Assembly (NCBI GenBank): GCA_022495995.1
Contig: JAFEMH010001241.1
Location: 372,001 to 436,000, forward strand
Direction: 5' to 3'
Length of the DNA: 64,000 nt
From: Adenophora triphylla var. japonica
Lineage: Eukaryota; Streptophyta; Magnoliopsida; Asterales; Campanulaceae
Part shown: positions 20,178 to 31,700 of the stretch, in pieces
Layout: each line of letters starts with the position of its first letter
Position numbering within the stretch: position 1 is the first letter of the stretch
Position numbers and translations under genes: made by a program
Notes under the pieces: model-generated
What the model was told of the DNA's origin: nothing
Databases searched by the model: none
Seen by the model: the letters and a program-made list of their open reading frames with translations, nothing else

Positions 20178-23100
20178 CTACCAGCTGAAGGGCTCCCCAG
20201 AGAATATTTTCTTCACAATGTAGGGTCCTATCCATCTTGGTCCCCACTTGCCTAACGGGTTGAAAGGTCCAGGACGATGCTCACGGAGGACCAGGTCGCC
20301 TACTCTGATATTCCTTGTCTTGACCTTTTTGTTGAAAGCCCTTGCCATTCTTCTTTGGTAAGCTTGGGTGTGCTCGGCTGCTTTCAGCCTCCTTTCGTCT
20401 AGCAGGGCCAACTCTTCGTATCTGCTTTCTAACCAGTCGACCTCGTTCACTTGGTTTTCTAGGAGAACCCTAAGTGATGGTATTTCCAATTCTATTGGCA
20501 AGACAGCCTCCATTCCGAATGTGAGGGCGTAGGGAGTCTCTCCTGTAGCTGTCCGGACTGAAGAGCGGTATCCCCACAGTGCAAATGGTAACTTGTCGGG
20601 CCAGTCTTTCCCAGTGACTGCCATTTTTCTGATGATGGTTTCGATTGTCTTGTTTGCGGCTTCAACTGCTCCATTCGTTTGAGGCCTGTAAGGAGATGAC
20701 TTGTGCCTTGTGATTTTGTACTCGGTTAGGAGGCGATCGGTTTCCTTCTCGAAGTGCGACCCATTATCGGATATCATCTCTTGCGGGACCCCATACCGGC
20801 ATATGATGTTGCATTTGATGAATTCTGCAACCTTTCTGGCATTCAAAACCTTGTAGGAGGCGGCCTCGACCCATTTAGTGAAATAGTCGATGGCTACTAG
20901 AACGAAACAGTGTCCATTGGCTCCTATGGGTATGACCTTTCCAATCACGTCAATCCCCCATGTCGAGAACGGCCAAGGAGAAGTCATAGGGTACAGCAGG
21001 GAAGGCGGTGCGTGCTGAAGGTTGGCGTGTATCTGACACTTATGGCACTTCTTGACCATTTTGGTACAGTCGGCTTCCATGGTTAGCCAAAAGTACCCTT
21101 GTCTGATGATCTTTTTGGCGAGCATGTTTCCGCTCATGTGGGTTCCACATATGCCTTGATGAACATGGTCCATTATTTCTCGGGCCTCTTCCTCGGTGGC
21201 ACAAAGGAGGTTTCCTTGGGAATGCTTCTTAAATATACGGCCAGCTATGATGGAGTAATTAGCGGCCAACCTTTTAAGGGCGATCTGAGTCTTCTGGTCT
21301 GTCTCAGGTGGGATGGTTCCATCTAGGATGAAATGCCAAATGTCATAGTACCACGGTTTCTCTGCGGAGTTCTCAACAATGGCACATTCGGATAACCATT
21401 TGTCTTTGCAGTCATGGAGATCTATCACGGCGCAGTAGGCGGGAGTTGAACGTCGTGTAATTTTGAAGGGCTTGACTGCCTTTCCTTTAGGGATTTCGAC
21501 CAAGGAGGCGAGTGTGGCCAATGCGTCAGCAAACCGATTTTTATCTCTAGGAAGATAGTGGAATGAGACATCCTGAAATTGTTGCGCCAGCTCCTGGAGG
21601 TGGGCACTGTATCTTTGAAGGGTTGGATCTTGGATCCTCCACTTCTTCAGCGTCTGATTGATGATTAACTGGGAGTCCCCAAATACCTCGAGTTCAGTTA
21701 CGTTGCGTTCTAGGGCTGCCTCAAGCCCCGCTATGCAAGCCTCATATTCTGCGGTGTTGTTGGTAGCGTCAAAGTCAAGACGTATTGCCAGTGGAGTATA
21801 GATGTCGTCAGGGTCTACTAACAACATTCCGATGCCGAACCCTCTCTTGTTGGCCGCGCCATCGAAAAATAATTGCCACTTATTTTCTTCTTCTATACTC
21901 ATGATGTCCTCATCAGGGAATCGCGGGTCTTCCCCCTTCGCTTCGTCACAAGGAAATTCGGCCAACTGATCTGCGAATACACTCCCCCTGACGGATTTCT
22001 GAGTGACGTAAGTGATATCATATCCCGCGAGCATGAAGTACCATTTGGCCAATCTCGAAGACAAATTTGATTTGTCTAGGATGTATTTCAACGGATCCAT
22101 TCTTGCAATGAGACGAACCGGGAAGGCTTCCATATAGTGCTTTAGCCTTTGTGAAACCCAAACAAGAGCAGCGCAAGATTTGTCGAGTGGAGAGTAGTTG
22201 ATTTCGCTGCCTTGGAATCTGCGGCTGACGAAATATATTGCATTCTCTGTGTGTGAAGCAGGCTGTTCTTGAGCGAGCATAGCCCCTAGCGCATTGTCAG
22301 TAACCGTGAGGTATAGCTTTAAGGGCTTCTCTTTGTGTGGTGGAACCAGGATGGGTGGGGAAGTTAAGTAGTGCTTGACTTCCTCGAATGCTTCTTGACA
22401 TTCCTCGGTCCACTCTTGAGGTGCGTTTTTCTTAAGGAGCTTGAAGATAGGATCGCACATTGTAGTCAGTTGATTGATGAATCGACTGATATATTGGAGT
22501 CTGCCCATGAATCCCTTTACTTCTTTCTGTGTTCTGGGTGGAGGCATGTCTATGATGGCTTTTATCTTGGCGGGGTCTGCTTCTATGCCACGCTCTGTGA
22601 CCATGTACCCTAAGACCTTCCCTTTGACCACTCCGAATGAGCATTTGGCGGGGTTGAGTCTCATCTTGTGTTGTCTCAGTCGATTGAAGAATTTTCTGAG
22701 ATCTCTGAAGTGCTGGCCATCTGTCCCCTTTGAGTGGACAATCATGTCGTCCACGTATACCTCTATTTCTTTGTGGATCATGTCATGGAATAGTGTAGTG
22801 ACTGCCCTTTGGTAAGTAGCCCCAGCGTTCTTGAGACCAAACGGCATGACCGTGTAACAGAACGTCCCCCAAGGTGTGGTGAATGCTGTTTTGTGCTGAT
22901 CCTCCTCTGCCATGAGGATTTGGTTATACCCTGCGAAGCCGTCGACGAATGAGCGAACTTCGTATGCGGCTGTGGCGTCGACCAACATATCTATGTTTGG
23001 TAGCGGGAAGTCATCTTTAGGGGATGCCTTGTTCAAGTCTCTGAAATCGACACAGACTCGTATCTTCCCATTTGACTTGGCTACTTGCACCGTGTTTGCC

Positions 23101-24461
23101 AGCCATTCCGGATATTCGATCACTTTGATGAAACCTACGTTCAAGAGTTTCATGATTTCTTCTTTTACTTGCATTGACCATTCCGGCTTGATTCTGCGTA
23201 GTTTCTGTTTGACTGGCTTGGCGTTGGGTAGCAGCGGTATCTTGTGTTCTACAATTGACTGATTCAACCCAGGCATATCTTTGTAGGACCAAGCGAAGAC
23301 GTCGACATATTCTCTGAGGAGCTGCGTCAAGGTCTCTCTGTCTTCCCCCTTGAAGAAGCTGCCGATCTTTGTTTCTCTGGGGTCTTCCGTTGTCCCAAGA
23401 TTAACCGTTTGCATTTCCTCATTGTCAACAGGGCCATTCTTTCCACAACGACCTACTTGCTTAGCTAATTCTTTTAAGATTTGTTCGTTTTCTTGATCTA
23501 TCTCATCGTATGATTCATTATTAACGTGTTCGTTATATTGATTATTATTAGTTAATTCATCATTCACGATGTTAGCAATCTCAGGGTACTCGGAAAGATC
23601 AAAGTTTTCATTAAGGAAGTAAGGGAATACATGTTCGGCCACCGCCTCGATTTCCTCTTGAGTGAGTTCATCAGAGGTGGAGCCTGCTTCTAATGTGAAA
23701 GTTACAGGGCCTATCTTCCTGCGGGGATGGGGAGTACAACCAAGCTCTTTGATCATGAAGTCTTCATCAACAACTGGTCCTCCGGTGATGTGCCAGTTTA
23801 GAATTGGCTCATCACATTTCTGTATTAGTCTTGTGTAATCAATGGTTGGAGCGTCCCCCTTGGAGATTGCATGGATCTGGCTGTCTTCTAACCGGCATAG
23901 GTCTTGAAACTGTCGCAGCATGTCTTCTCCCAACACAAAGTCCCATTCGCTTGTCATTTCTGCCTTCGTGCCCCACAAATCATTAGGGATTAGTGAGACG
24001 GGTTCTGTTTCATCTGGAGAAGCATCGCAGTCGCTGAAGATTTCAAAGCCCGATTGTCGCTTTCCTTTATCATCAGTCCATGGTTCTGAAAAGATAAAGT
24101 AGGGAATACTTTCCCCTTCCCGGACGAAGTAGCCATTGAGTGTCTTTCGATATGGCTCGAGGTTGTAATTCTTGGCCTTTTGGTCATTGTAGCCTTTGTA
24201 TGCGGTTCCTTCCCACTTGATTTGAGTGAAGTTCCACTCTTCTTCGTCATCCCCATCGTGAATGGAAATGATGTATCCTAGGCCATGCTTTGTGTGAGGT
24301 GGGGGAACCGGTGGTGGTTCCGTTATCCCTTGTAAGTGTTTTCCAAGCCCCAAGCCAGGGAAGTATCCTTTTGCTTGCATCATTCTCCAAACAGGAAGGT
24401 TTCCAGAAAACCGAAGTGCCTTGGCGTAATCGTTTTCGTTGCAAGTTTCTATGACGTTCAC
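20178..24461 (-). CDS. pol: Tat-A pol polyprotein (G-patch, RT, RNase H, aRNase H, integrase)
   Basis: A 1427-residue open frame. A G-patch-like segment is near residues 25-65 (GYFPGLGLGKHLQGI). Reverse transcriptase is about 430-610, with the YVDD catalytic motif near 570. RNase H is about 700-830. A second, archaeal-type RNase H lies at about 860-990 (FFDGAANK, NNTAEYEA, VFGDSQ, DALATLA), the hallmark of Tat elements. The integrase has an HHCC finger (1100-1143) and DDE core residues in TWGIDVIG, SDNGSH and NGAVEAANKT. No aspartic protease motif is found in it or upstream. The frame starts with GTG at 24461; no ATG precedes the G-patch, so its start or splice is unknown. A missing G in a G run near 20190 shifts the last 25 or so codons; the homologous end is the TGA at 20113-20115. 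Otherwise the frame is open, unusual in this window. Confidence 0.88.
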   Translation of the reverse strand: MNVIETCNENDYAKALRFSGNLPVWRMMQAKGYFPGLGLGKHLQGITEPPPVPPPHTKHGLGYIISIHDGDDEEEWNFTQIKWEGTAYKGYNDQKAKNYNLEPYRKTLNGYFVREGESIPYFIFSEPWTDDKGKRQSGFEIFSDCDASPDETEPVSLIPNDLWGTKAEMTSEWDFVLGEDMLRQFQDLCRLEDSQIHAISKGDAPTIDYTRLIQKCDEPILNWHITGGPVVDEDFMIKELGCTPHPRRKIGPVTFTLEAGSTSDELTQEEIEAVAEHVFPYFLNENFDLSEYPEIANIVNDELTNNNQYNEHVNNESYDEIDQENEQILKELAKQVGRCGKNGPVDNEEMQTVNLGTTEDPRETKIGSFFKGEDRETLTQLLREYVDVFAWSYKDMPGLNQSIVEHKIPLLPNAKPVKQKLRRIKPEWSMQVKEEIMKLLNVGFIKVIEYPEWLANTVQVAKSNGKIRVCVDFRDLNKASPKDDFPLPNIDMLVDATAAYEVRSFVDGFAGYNQILMAEEDQHKTAFTTPWGTFCYTVMPFGLKNAGATYQRAVTTLFHDMIHKEIEVYVDDMIVHSKGTDGQHFRDLRKFFNRLRQHKMRLNPAKCSFGVVKGKVLGYMVTERGIEADPAKIKAIIDMPPPRTQKEVKGFMGRLQYISRFINQLTTMCDPIFKLLKKNAPQEWTEECQEAFEEVKHYLTSPPILVPPHKEKPLKLYLTVTDNALGAMLAQEQPASHTENAIYFVSRRFQGSEINYSPLDKSCAALVWVSQRLKHYMEAFPVRLIARMDPLKYILDKSNLSSRLAKWYFMLAGYDITYVTQKSVRGSVFADQLAEFPCDEAKGEDPRFPDEDIMSIEEENKWQLFFDGAANKRGFGIGMLLVDPDDIYTPLAIRLDFDATNNTAEYEACIAGLEAALERNVTELEVFGDSQLIINQTLKKWRIQDPTLQRYSAHLQELAQQFQDVSFHYLPRDKNRFADALATLASLVEIPKGKAVKPFKITRRSTPAYCAVIDLHDCKDKWLSECAIVENSAEKPWYYDIWHFILDGTIPPETDQKTQIALKRLAANYSIIAGRIFKKHSQGNLLCATEEEAREIMDHVHQGICGTHMSGNMLAKKIIRQGYFWLTMEADCTKMVKKCHKCQIHANLQHAPPSLLYPMTSPWPFSTWGIDVIGKVIPIGANGHCFVLVAIDYFTKWVEAASYKVLNARKVAEFIKCNIICRYGVPQEMISDNGSHFEKETDRLLTEYKITRHKSSPYRPQTNGAVEAANKTIETIIRKMAVTGKDWPDKLPFALWGYRSSVRTATGETPYALTFGMEAVLPIELEIPSLRVLLENQVNEVDWLESRYEELALLDERRLKAAEHTQAYQRRMARAFNKKVKTRNIRVGDLVLREHRPGPFNPLGKWGPRWIGPYIVKKIFSGEPFSW

Positions 24462-24696
24462 AGTGCTTTCTTTCTCTATCTCAAATAAGTAATCAGAATC
24501 GAAAAGGGAAATACTGACTAACTATTATTAAAAAGCAAACTTGATACTCTTGCCCACAAATGAAGTCTTTAGGCAGGTAGTACCCGACTAAACTAAACTA
24601 GACTACTAATTGTTTCTTTTGCGAATAAAAGTAAATGATTGAAGGAAAGTAAAGAAAGATTTCATTCCTCTAACTCTTCCAACTTATGGCACCTCG
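24462..24696 (-). other. Gag-pol spacer of Tat-A
   Basis: The gag frame ends with TAG at 24670-24672 (minus). About 210 bp of AT-rich sequence with stops in the pol frame then precedes pol. No protease coding is seen. Ogre-type Tat elements splice an intron in this general region, so splicing is one explanation; deletion of the protease is another. Confidence 0.5.
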
Positions 24697-25790
24697 TGTA
24701 GACACCCCATTCTGAACCAATAATTCATGATTACACTACTCTTCGTCTCTCTTTTGTGTTTTGATGAAAGCATATCAGTTTCGTCATGTTTCGTTAAGTT
24801 TCTAACTAACCTCGTTAGTTTTGGACCTAACTGACTAACGGAATAAACTGAAGAGGACAAAATAGTCAAATGACTAGTTATCTCGCGCGGAATAGCGTGT
24901 CTCGCGCGAGATAACCCCTCGACAGGATGTACAGAATCACTCTCCTTCTCCGTTTCAAACTCTTTTCTTGATAAAACCTTATCAATCCGGTCATCCAATC
25001 ACAGTTGAGTTCTGGAACCTTCCCAAGGTGTTTGATTTCATCCTTAACACCTCTCCAACACCTATAAATACCCGATGACTTTCAGTATTTCAAAAAAAAA
25101 AGAACAGTTTTAGATTGAGAGATCCCCGATCCACGATCGAAAACACACAACACACACAATTTGTTGGTTTCTTTCCACGAAAGACTCCTTCAAATCACTC
25201 ACAAAAATCACCCTAAAATCACCTAAAAGTTTGTTTATCAACCTCGTTGATCAAACAAACATCAAAGCCCGAATCAAAGGACCGAGGCGAAGCTCTGTCC
25301 GCATCAAGATTTGACTCTCATATCGAGTCGAAACTCTGCCCGAATCACTTCTCGACCAAGAATCCATCTTAGAACCACGTTCTAAATCAATTACTCCCTA
25401 AACCCAAGGTAAAATCCTTTATTTCTTTTCTCTTCTTCTCAATCTCTCTCTATTGGCTTTTAGAGTAGTGTAATCCCATCAAAAGGATTAGCCTAGAGTC
25501 CCTTCAATCGATGAAGGCGATCTCGAAGCATATAATTCGACATTCCTAATCAAGAAATTGATTAGGGTTTTCTTGTTCTTATTTAATTGTTAAATTAATT
25601 AGATTGATAATACTCAATTGGCAAGATCGATCTCCGAATTGGGTGGAATGGATGCTCCTCGACCTACCCATTCCATAACTTAACCCCCGAACCCTCAAAT
25701 CTCTTTAAAATCAAACAGGTTTTTCTTATTGTTTTCCTAAATAAATGATAAGTGGCGACTCTGAGATGTTAAAATTCACGCATCGCTACA
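24697..25790 (+). repeat. Tat-B 5' LTR
   Basis: 1094 bp from TGTAGACACCCC to CATCGCTACA. TATA box TATAAATA at 25063-25070. It pairs with 39223-40322, which begins TATAGACACC, a G to A change in the terminal TG. Confidence 0.9.
24881..24911. promoter_or_regulatory. CGCG palindrome pair, Tat-B 5' LTR
   Basis: TCTCGCGCGGAA (24881-24892) and TCTCGCGCGAGA (24900-24911), centres 19 bp apart, together forming a 12-bp inverted repeat with a 15-bp loop, GTTATCTCGCGC and its mirror. Confidence 0.75.
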
Positions 25791-25791
25791 G

Positions 25792-25809
25792 TGGCGACTC
25801 CGCTGGGGA
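25792..25809 (+). other. Tat-B primer-binding site
   Basis: TGGCGACTCCGCTGGGGA one base after the LTR, complementary to a tRNA 3' end CAGCGGAGUCGCCA. Confidence 0.8.
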
Positions 25810-25948
25810 CCATTAATTAAGAGGGTTAGACTTGCGTACAATTGAGAATTATTAATCTTTTTATTTTTCTGTAAAAAATTGATTTTTCTGAATTTTTCGA
25901 AATTTTTCTGCACTGTTTTCGTAAAAAAAAATTACTGTGCGACAGCTT

Positions 25949-25981
25949 GTCTAGCGCGGTACAGAGTATCCCGCGCGAGAT
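25949..25981. promoter_or_regulatory. CGCG palindrome pair, Tat-B leader (first)
   Basis: GTCTAGCGCGGTAC (25949-25962) and ATCCCGCGCGAGAT (25968-25981), centres 19 bp apart. Confidence 0.65.
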
Positions 25982-26444
25982 TACTATTCGGCAAGAAAGG
26001 ACTGATTTTGTGGCGGCTGCATATTAAAACAAAGAAACCCTTTGTTGTTTACTTTGCTTCCACGTGGACCAAGAAAAAAAATAATAATAAGGGAAAACTT
26101 TGGTCAGTTGACTTCAATTCAATTCAATTCAAAAGTGTTGACCGCATTCAAACAAAATTTTGGGCAGTTGACCTTCTTTGACAGCAACCATATTAAAAAA
26201 AAAAATCAAAAAACAAAAACAGTTTCTGAAATTTTCAAAAAAAAAATTCAGAAAATTCAAAAAAAAAATCATTATTCCTATTTCGCTTTGTGCTAACTCT
26301 ATTTTGCAGGGTAGAATAATTAATTTATACTCAAACTATATAACTGCGTGCGATTGAATTATTTTAATTTTTACCGGTCATCGGTTGACTCGGGCTTTGT
26401 AATAAATTAGTTTATTTATTCTCTCGCTCTCTCTCTCTTTAAGT

Positions 26445-26509
26445 GGAAATACGACGGCCTGAGTCTCCCCAAATTTGGGAGAAACGTAGGCAACCACTTG
26501 GTGCGGCCA
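26445..26509 (+). other. Two-hairpin UTR element, Tat-B 5' copy
   Basis: Inner stem TCTCCC/GGGAGA, outer stem TACG/CGTA, then ACC-ACTT-GGT. Confidence 0.6.
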
Positions 26510-26849
26510 CTATCTGTTTTCTTTTAGTTTTCAAAAAAATAAAACTTTCTATTTTACTCTATCACCTAGATTGACTCTCACACACGCGCACTCATACTAT
26601 AACTGTCATTGCACTACATACCCTCTATAAACCCGGGACCCACACTAAGGACGGATGACGGTAACCACCTAGTCGCCGGTCTCTTCGAAGTTGGATCATC
26701 CCACTCCGCGTATTCAATCCATCTAGATTGTCATATCGCGGGGAGCCTAGCCTTCCAGCAGTGCATCGCCACATATCATGTAGATTGACTTTTTAAGACA
26801 CTCCGTGACCGGTCGGTTTGATCCTGGAGTCTTTGTAATCCCTTGCCAA

Positions 26850-26983
26850 GATCGTTTTGTGCAATAATCCATGGAAAAGAAGTCAATAAATTGTCGCTTT
26901 GAAATTGTCCCTTCGGAAATGTCCCTACGGATTTGCCCCTAAAGAGAAAAATTTCTCACCAAATTTATTGCACAAAACTTGAT
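26850..26983 (+). other. Long leader stem-loop, Tat-B
   Basis: Arms 26850-26867 and 26964-26983 pair through GTTTTGTGCAATAA. The loop contains GTCCCTTCGGAA and GTCCCTACGGAT. The arm sequence differs entirely from Tat-A and Tat-D while the pairing is kept. Confidence 0.6.
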
Positions 26984-27112
26984 GTTAATTGAGATTAATT
27001 TGACCCCTAGATCCTTAGGTTTGGTTTTCCAATGCTAGAAACCCCCAAAACGGATTTTCCGTCCGACCAAAATTAGGATTAAAATCAGAAAATTGTGACT
27101 TTCCGTGGCGTT

Positions 27113-27166
27113 GTCTCGCGCGAGACTGCTTGTCCCGTGCGCGAGACTGCTTGTCCCGTGCGAGAT
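27113..27166. promoter_or_regulatory. Three CGCG palindromes, Tat-B leader (second site)
   Basis: GTCTCGCGCGAGAC (27113-27126), GTCCCGTGCGCGAGAC (27132-27147) and GTCCCGTGCGAGAT (27153-27166), with centres 20 bp apart. A 20-bp duplication has turned the usual pair into a triplet. Confidence 0.65.
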
Positions 27167-27277
27167 AAGTGTTCGGTCTTTTCGTGTTTTGGCCAAAACC
27201 TTCAAACCTTCAAAGCCTTCATTCACCCTATTCAGCCGACTTGTTGGGACTCGATCATGGTTTAACACGGTTGTTAC

Positions 27278-28631
27278 TGTTGGGTTTTACGGGTCCATGC
27301 GCAGCGGAATTAAGCATTAAAACATAAAACCCAAGAAGCCCTAGGATCCGTTCTATACAATTAATTTAAATTCCTATGAGATAGAATTAAACCAACCTTG
27401 AAACGCTTTCCGGTCTTGAGCTATCGAACGATTTTGATTATGTGATATCGAATCACAAACTTTGTTCTTCAACTTGCTTAAACTCTAGGCCTTGATCGAT
27501 GAACGAGCGAAGACCCTCTTTTGGTATCCACACCTTTGAATGAATCCAAGAACAACTTCTTGATGATTGCTAGATCTAAAACCTTGAAGAATATTGAGAG
27601 TATTTTGTTGTGAATTTTGATTGAAAATTTCGGCTGACCTTTTAGGTCTGACAGAACCCTTGTATTTATACTACAATAGTAGGAATACCTCTCCTAATCG
27701 TATTAGGAGAGACGGTGTCAAAACGCGTGCGGCCTATTATGTCGCGCGGTATATTAAGCCATTGGCTTAATATGTCGCGCGGTATATATAGCCGGATACG
27801 TAAACTCTCAACTATTCTTCCTCCGGTTTAACCAATTCATTCTAGTTGTGTGTGACCCAATAGGATTACATTATGTTGGCAATGAGTTCGATCATATCGA
27901 ACCTCATAAGACATAAGCGGACTCTAGCAAGCCATTATGTCTACCCAAATAATGCAACGTAAGAGTTCACGTTTCCAATGGTGTACTTCCATTTATCCCT
28001 TTGTCTCACGATGTTATATTTGAACACAAGTCATGGTCCTTGTCAACTTGTTATTGTTCAATGCTTTCTCGATTCTTGAGTATAATGATAATTCCAATCA
28101 CATTGGGGTACGGCCATACACTTTCATCATTATCACTCATCGAGGGCCCAAGCATAACATCTCTCTTCCGAGGGACAAATTCCTTCTTGACTTATCATTC
28201 TTCCCATCATGAATCCGATCATGCCAATGATAGTCTTTATAGATATCGTGTTAAGATATCGTTTGACTAAAATCAAACATGACTTTCATCATATGTAAGG
28301 TTACGATAATCTTAGGTCTAGGAAATAAATGAAGTAACCGTATGAGATTTAAGTATGACATTTGACCATGACATAAATCTCATGCGGGTCATGTCCAGTC
28401 ACTTGTTCTCTAACAAGTACCCATAATTTCAATGTGCATCTCTTATGCATATAATCATCACATGATTATCCATTGACAATTATACTAATTATTCTCTTAA
28501 TAATCAGGGACGGAGATTATTACAATAAATATGCAAACTATATAATAATCAAATAATAAACATAAACGATAAAGATGATACATAACGGTTTTCAGTTAAA
28601 CATAACTAAAGCCTAGGGCATTACACCAACA
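27278..28631 (-). repeat. Copia-1 3' LTR
   Basis: 1354 bp, TGTTGGGTTTTACGG to CACCAACA. The minus-strand TATA is in TATAAATAC near 27664. Two 30-bp palindromic modules lie upstream of it at 27732-27791. Confidence 0.9.
27732..27791. promoter_or_regulatory. ATGTCGCGCGGTAT module pair, Copia-1 3' LTR
   Basis: Near-palindromes at 27739-27752 and 27772-27785, centres 33 bp apart, each inside a 30-bp unit with GGC(C/T) and AGCC at its edges. A 17-bp perfect inverted repeat, TTAAGCCA-T-TGGCTTAA, lies between them. The 5' LTR repeats this starting at 34429. Confidence 0.7.
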
Positions 28632-28646
28632 GTCTCCCACTTGCAC
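28632..28646 (-). other. Copia-1 polypurine tract
   Basis: GTGCAAGTGGGAGAC on the minus strand, adjoining the 3' LTR. Confidence 0.75.
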
Positions 28647-31600
28647 TAGGCTCCATTTATGTATCGAATACTCATGGATCTAACATGCCCATCATGCTTC
28701 TGCCTATGCGAGTGTCTTTGTAAGTGAGTCCCTTATTTCATCATCGGTTGATACTTTGTATATTTTAACGTCTTCTCATTCTTTATGAATTCCTAGAAGA
28801 ACGTCTAAGTGAGTGTTTGGATCACTGTTGTGACCTTGGTTCCATTGTTTGCACAAGTGGCACCACTATTGTCATAACAAAAGTTTCATCGATTAGTGAT
28901 ACTTGGAAAAACACTTGAAGTATTTCCAAAATACTAAATGAAATTTTGATCCAAACTGCCTCTTTCAGCTACATCATATGTTGCTAAAATATGGCCTTAG
29001 TAGTAGAATCGGCTACAATTTCTGCTTGGAACTCTTCCAATCGAAACTGCACCTCTAATAAGCACAAACACAAATCCTAATTGCGATTTTAAAATAACTT
29101 TGTTAGTTTGGAAGCTAGCACCTATGTAACCCTTACAACAAGATTAACTTCCAATCTTTCAAATCCCAAGAACGTATCCTTAGTTCTTCTTAAGTACTTA
29201 AGGATCATCTTGACTGCCATCCAATGGTTCTCATCACAGGATCAGATTGGTATCGACTCATCATGCTCAAAGCATATGAGACGTCGGGTCTAGTACAAAT
29301 CATGGCATACATGACAGATCCAAATGCCGAAGCATATGGAACTTCATTCATTCCCTTTTGCTCATCAATTGTCATAAGACAATGAGTATTGCTTAAGAGA
29401 AAATACTATGACCCATTGACAAGCCACTTTTCTTAGACTCTTCTAAGAACCTTGTCAATGTGAACACTTTGACTCAAACCAATTTATCCTTCTAGATCTA
29501 TCTCTATAGATCTTGATGCCAAGGATGTAAGCGGCTTTACCCATATCTTTCATTGAGAAACCTTTCCTTGACCAAGACTTAACAGTCTTAAGTGTCGGAA
29601 CTTGTTTTCCAATGAGTAAGATATCATTGTAATAAACAATAGAAATAATACTATGCTCCTACTGAATTTCATGCATACACAAGGTTCATCTTCGTACTTG
29701 ATAAAATCAAACTCTTTGACCAATTCATCAAAACGAAGATTCCAATTCCTTTAAGCTTGCTTCAACCCATCTCATGGATCTTTGCAACATGCATACTCTA
29801 TTAGAGTTTCTTGGATCGACAAACTATTCGGGTTGTGTACTCTACACATCCTTAATAATCTTTCCATTTAAAGAAAGTCGTTTGACATCCATTTGTCATA
29901 TCACATAGTCACAATATGTAATAATGGCAATTGAAAATCTAACAGACTTCGACATTGTAACTGGCGAAAAAGGTTTCAACATAGTCAATACTATGAATTT
30001 GCCTAAATTCCTTTGTTGCAATCCTTAGTCATGAAAGTACACACCTTCCCATCCATGTCGGTCTTGAAGACCTTCTTGCATCCCATTAGTTTTTACACCT
30101 TCAGGTAGCCCAATCAAGTTCCAATTAAACTTGATTGTTAAACATGGATTGTAATTTGGATTCCATGGTTCCTAACCATTTATCCAAATTAGGAGAGGAC
30201 ATCGCTTCTTGATAGCAAGTAGGATCGTCATTCTCAATGACTTCCACTTCATCACTTTCCGCAACGAGAAATCACTATTTCTTGAGTTCGGATCGTAACC
30301 TATCCAATCTACGATAGACTTGTGCATCTTGAACCGGTTCCACAACTCCTTTGTGAACTTGGTTCCGTCTCTACTCTTGGATCCATGTCATTTTCAGGTT
30401 CTTGAACTCTTTTCAAGATTAATTTTACTCCCACTAGATTCTTTATTGAAAAACTATTTCTCAAGAAACGAATCGTATAGAGCAACAAACATTTTGTTCT
30501 CTTTGCGGTTGTAAGATTAATTTCCGAAAATAACCTTTGTCAGATTTGGTGCTAACTTATAAGAGACAAGTCTCTTTACATAAGATTCGCAACCCCAAAT
30601 CTTCATGAAAGACAAACTAAGTTTTCTTCCATGCCACATCTCATGTGGGGCCTTAGGAACCGATTTAGTAGGGACTCGATTCAGTGTAACCGCATTATTT
30701 CTAATGCATATCCTCAAAAGGAAATAGGAAATAGGAAAGTCTGATTGACACATCATCGAACGAACCATGTCCTACAAGGTTCAATTCCTCCTTTCAGACA
30801 CACCATACAATGTGGTGTTCCGGTTGGAGTCAACTTTGAAACGATTTCATAGTTTTGAGATGATTGTCAAACTCTTGGCTCAAATATTCATTACCTCGAT
30901 CTAATCGAAGTACTTAACAGTTTTACCAAGTTGTTTTGTACTTCATCTTTGAAATGTTCAAAACATCTCAAACGATTCACCTTCGAACTTCATCAGATAG
31001 ACATAGTCATATCTAGATAAGTCTTTAGTGAAATGTGATGAAATACCGAAGTCTTCCCCTAGCAATGCTACTTAACAGTCCATATACATCTCATGTATAA
31101 TGACCAATAAGTCACTAGCCCTCCCACTACTCTTAGTGTAGGGTGGTTTGATCAATAATCTCAATAAACAAGATCCACATTCCTCAAATGATTCATCGTC
31201 ATATGAGTCTAAAAGTCCATGTTAATGGAGTTTAGATATATGTTTCTTATTTATTTGACCAAGCCGGCAATGCCATATGAACGCGTTGTTCATATTGTTC
31301 GGTTTAGATTTCCATTTATATTATAGATATCTTCAACATTATTTTGTATCTTATCATCACGGATATGAAAACCATTCAATGACATATGCATTATAATAAG
31401 GCATATCATTAAATAAATATAAAACTTCTTATTGAAAATAAGAAAATTATATCCTTCATCATCCATTTAAGAAACAGAAATAATACTCCTACTCAAATTC
31501 GGAACGTAGTCATACTTGTTCAAAACAAGTACTACTTCACAAGGCAAAGTGACTTCATAAGTCCCTTATGGCTAATGTTGCAACTCTTGCTCCATTCCCA

Positions 31601-31700
31601 TGCTTAGGTTTAATTTACCTTATTTGAGTAGCTTTCTATTCTTTGTTCCTTGCACATTTAAACAAATGTGGGATCCGATCCGGTATCATATACCCAAGAA
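28647..31700 (-). pseudogene. pol: Copia-1 pol remnant
   Basis: Minus-strand homology to Copia-2 pol can be followed throughout at the DNA level but is broken by many small indels. The longest readable piece is 30517-30768, an integrase segment with LNRVPTKSVPKAPHEMWHGRK and SFMKIWGCESYVKRL. RNase H and RT homology run from about 28660 to 30300. The GAG-pre-integrase region lies near 31200-31500. There is no intact catalytic domain. Confidence 0.75.

Larger units (their letters stand above)
25810..27277 (+). other. Tat-B structured 5' leader
   Basis: Non-coding and homologous to the Tat-D and Tat-A leaders. It holds a palindrome pair (25949-25981), the two-hairpin element (26445-26509), a stem-loop with arms 26850-26867 and 26964-26983 around GTCCCTTCGGAA-like repeats, a hairpin ACGGA-TTT-TCCGT (about 27050-27063), and three palindromes at 27113-27166. 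Copia-1 cuts it at 27277; the last 36 bp before gag are at 35324-35359. Confidence 0.65.

Noticed and set aside
25792..25809. Possible tRNA gene fragments at the five TGGCGACTCC sites
   Set aside because: They are primer-binding sites beside LTRs, complementary to a tRNA 3' end, with no cloverleaf around them.
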